NCBI RefSeq assembly: GCF_029227915.1
Contig: NC_079880.1
Location: 5,458,001 to 5,522,000 of the forward strand
Direction: 5' to 3'
DNA length: 64,000 nucleotides
DNA from: Hydractinia symbiolongicarpus
Lineage: Eukaryota > Cnidaria > Hydrozoa > Anthoathecata > Hydractiniidae
Part shown: positions 61,706 to 64,000 of the stretch, one piece after another
How positions within the stretch are numbered: position 1 is the first letter of the stretch
Layout: the number at the start of each line of letters is the position of its first letter
Notes under the pieces: model-generated
The model's input: only the letters and a program-made list of their open reading frames with translations
Told to the model about the DNA's origin: nothing
Database searches by the model: none
Made by a program: the position numbers and the translations under genes

Positions 61706-62818
61706 AACGTTCTGGAAATGAGTTTACTCCCTGGGTACTTTACTAAAACATTTTTGAAAACTACAAGTCTCACACGTTTTAGTGGTGAAAAAATAATTTA
61801 AAAATTCGTTCGGGAAATGAGTTTACTCACTGGGTACTTTCCTTGTATACTTTTAACTATACGGGCCGAGTCCGGGATTTACGGGAAATCGCGGGTTTTC
61901 GTTTGCCGGCGATTAAACTTCTTTTATTCAGCGTCTCATCAAAAATGAAAACATTTTTAAAAACTACAAGTCTCATGGGCTTTAGTGGTGAAACAAAAAT
62001 TTAAGAAATCGTTTTGGAAATGAGTTTACTACCTGGGTACTTTCTTTGTATACTTTTGACTATACGGGCCGAGTCCGGGATTTACGGGAAATCGCAGGTT
62101 TTCGTTTGCCGGCGATTAAACTTCTTTTATTCAGCGTCTCATCAAAAATGAAAATATTTTTAAAAACTACAAGTCTCATGCGTTTTAGTGGTGAAAAAGT
62201 AATTTAAAAAATCGTTTTGGAAATGAGTTTACTCCCTGGGTATTTTCTTTGTATACTTTTGACTATACGGGCCAACCCCGGGATTTACGGGAAATCGCGG
62301 GTTTTTGTTTGCCGGCGATTAAACTTCTTTTATTCAGCGTCTCATCAAAAATAAAAACATTTTTGAAAACTACAAGTCTCATGCGCTTTAGTGGGGAAAA
62401 AAAAATTTAAAAAATCGTTCGGGAAATGAGTTTACTCCCTGGGTACTTTCTTTGTATACTTTTGACTATACGGGCCGAGTCCGGGATTTACGGGAAATCG
62501 CGGATTTTCGTTTCCCGGCGATTAAACTTCTTTTATTCAGCGTCCCATCAAATATGAAAATATTTTTGAAGACTACAAGTCTCATGCGTTTAGTGGTAAA
62601 AAAATAATATAAAAAATCGTTCGGGAAATGAGTTTACTCCCTGGGTACTTTCTTTGTATACTTTTGACTATACGGGCCAAGCCCGGGATTTACTGGAAAT
62701 CGCGGGTTTTCGTTTGCCGGCAATTAAACTTCTTTTATTCAGCGTCTCATCAAAAATGAAAACATTTTTAAAAACTACAAGTCTTATGCGTTTTAGTGGT
62801 GAAAAAATAATTTAAAAA

Positions 62819-63728
62819 AACCTTCTGGAAATGAGTTTACTCCCTGGGTACTTTACTAAAACATTTTTGAAAACTACAAGTCTCATACGTTTTAGTGGTG
62901 AAAAAATAATTTAAAAATTCGTTCGGGAAATGAGTTTACTCACTGGGTACTTTCCTTGTATACTTTTAACTATACGGGCCGAGTCCGGGATTTACGGGAA
63001 ATCGCGGGTTTTCGTTTGCCGGCGATTAAACTTCTTTTATTCAGCGTCTCATCAAAAATGAAAACATTTTTAAAAACTACAAGTCTCATGCGTTTTAGTG
63101 GTGAAAAAGTAATTTAAAAAATCGTTTTGGAAATGAGTTTACTCCCTGGGTATTTTTTTTGTATACTTTTGACTATACGGGCCAAGCCCGGGATTTACGG
63201 GAAATCGCGGGTTTTTGTTTGCCGGCGATTAAACTTCTTTTATTCAGCGTCTCATCAAAAATGAAAACATTTTTGAAAACTACAAGTCTCATGCGCTTTA
63301 GTGGTGAAAAAAAAATTTAAAAAATCGTTCGGGAAATGAGTTTACTCCCTGGGTACTTTCTTTGTATACTTTTGACTATACGGGCCGAGTCCGGGATTTA
63401 CGGGAAATCGCGGATTTTCGTTTCCCGGCGATTAAACTTCTTTTATTCAGCGTCCCATCAAATATGAAAATATTTTTGAAGACTACAAGTCTCATGCGTT
63501 TAGTGGTAAAAAAATAATATAAAAAATCGTTCGGGAAATGAGTTTACTCCCTGGGTACTTTCTTTGTATACTTTTGACTATACGGGCCAAGCCCGGGATT
63601 TACGGGAAATCGCAGGTTTTCGTTTGGCGGCAATTAAACTTCTTTTATTCAGCGTCTCATCAAAAATGAAAACATTTTTAAAAACTACAAGTCTTTTGCG
63701 TTTTAGTGGTGAAAAAATAATTTAAAAA
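62819..63728 (+). repeat. Alpha-to-beta boundary module, shortened copy 4
   Basis: 910 bp against 1518 bp in the three other copies; one g'-h-i' trimer (608-609 bp) is missing. The short monomer at its start has AAACCTTCTGG where the others have AAACGTTCTGG. Confidence 0.8.
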
Positions 63729-64000
63729 ATCGTTCTGGAAATGAGTTTACTCCCTGGGTACTTTACTAAAACATTTTTGGAAACTACAAGTCTCATACGT
63801 TTTAGTGGTGAAAAAATAATTTAAAAATTCGTTCGGGAAATGAGTTTACTCACTGGGTACTTTCCTTGTATACTTTTAACTATACGGGCCGAGTCCGGGA
63901 TTTACGGGAAATCGCGGATTTTCGTTTCCCGGCGATTAAACTTCTTTTATTCAGCGTCCCATCAAATATGAAAATATTTTTGAAGACTACAAGTCTCATG
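63526..64000 (+). repeat. Start of a fourth beta block or a variant boundary (cut by window end)
   Basis: j (63526) and the TTTTTGGAAAC short monomer (63729) match the openings of beta blocks 1-3. The following linker is AATTTAAAAATTCG, not AATTTCAAAAATTCG, and the next monomer turns into h (GCGGATTTTCG, TTTCCCGGCG, GAAGACTAC) instead of the CCTCTTTCATTAAGC beta type. So this may be a return to alpha DNA rather than a fourth beta block. The window ends within the monomer. Confidence 0.6.

Larger units (their letters stand above)
51585..63525 (+). repeat. Alpha block 4
   Basis: Short monomers give cycles of 910, 910, 505, 707, 910, 1722, 1721, 1113, 1722 and 1113 bp. The early part (51.6-55 kb) uses the j, TGATGAAAC and CACAGG types of the 910-bp duplication of alpha block 1. 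The later part has two complete nine-monomer units. The 1721-bp cycle at 57150-58870 has a different composition. The block ends in the shortened boundary module (from 62819). Confidence 0.83.
1..64000 (+). repeat. 203-bp satellite DNA array filling the window
   Basis: Every part of the window reads as the same monomer repeated head to tail. The conserved ATG inside GAAATGAG recurs at 24, 226, 429, 632, 835, 1038, 1241, 1445, 1648 and onward at steps of 202-204 bp to the end, interrupted only by 36 steps of 99 bp. All copies face the same way; I found no inversion, unique insert or transposon. Window length minus the short copies, divided by 203, gives about 298 full monomers. The length is near a typical nucleosome repeat. 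A consensus has about 38% GC and about 13 CpG by hand count. The family is not one I recognise by name. A centromeric or heterochromatic role is an inference from structure only. Confidence 0.97.

Noticed and set aside
1-64000. CRISPR array
   Set aside because: The repeats are about 203 bp and contiguous, with no unique spacers and no associated genes.
1-64000. Transposon or retroelement insertion, or inverted satellite segment
   Set aside because: The conserved ATG register runs unbroken from end to end, with all steps accounted for by 202-204 or 99 bp. No foreign sequence and no reverse-orientation monomer was found.
1-64000. A previously undescribed gene system such as defence, secretion or biosynthesis
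   Set aside because: No coding region can be supported anywhere in the window; what is unusual here is the repeat architecture itself.

Overview
The whole 64 kb window is one uninterrupted, head-to-tail satellite DNA array. The basic monomer is about 203 bp (202-204 bp by register counting), always in the same orientation, and there are roughly 300 full-length copies plus 36 copies of a 99-bp short monomer. I see no gene, RNA gene, mobile element, CRISPR array or unique sequence. The open reading frames present are chance products of the repeat. The organism cannot be named from the sequence, but long satellite with nested higher-order repeats points to a eukaryotic heterochromatic region (centromeric, pericentromeric, subtelomeric or sex-chromosomal). 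The monomer is about 38% GC by hand count, yet keeps about 13 CpG sites, which argues against a genome with heavy germline CpG methylation.

Monomer anatomy (starting at ATCGTT): a three-base hypervariable site, a conserved GAAATGAG, a TA-rich dyad (GTATA...TATAC), a GC-rich core with four spaced G-runs and two small inverted repeats, a T/C-rich stretch, an A/T hairpin (TCAAAAATG-AAAA-CATTTTTGA), and an A-rich linker. Two linked variants in the core (CCAAGCCC versus CCGAGTCC) split the monomers into two main classes.

Large-scale layout. Three kinds of blocks alternate. A blocks (1-4878, 31105-36984, 45704-51584) are long heterogeneous multimers. Alpha blocks (4879-18639, 20769-25527, 36985-39517, 51585-63525) are built from a nine-monomer higher-order unit of about 1722 bp, which contains the short monomer, and its shortened derivatives. 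Beta blocks (18640-20768, 25528-31104, 39518-45703, and the start of a fourth at 63526) carry a four-monomer unit of about 811 bp plus accessory dimers. The order beta-A-alpha repeats as a super-unit: beta starts lie 6888, 13990 and 24008 bp apart. The first super-unit in this series lacks its A block through a clean junction at about 20769.

The array has the marks of repeated unequal exchange: copy-number differences in whole monomers, hybrid monomers at the joins, apparently identical tandem copies, and one conversion-like replaced monomer. Similarities were judged by reading and by coordinate registers; no alignment was run and no percent identities are claimed. The names a-j, m1-m17, x, y and n are local labels for monomer types.
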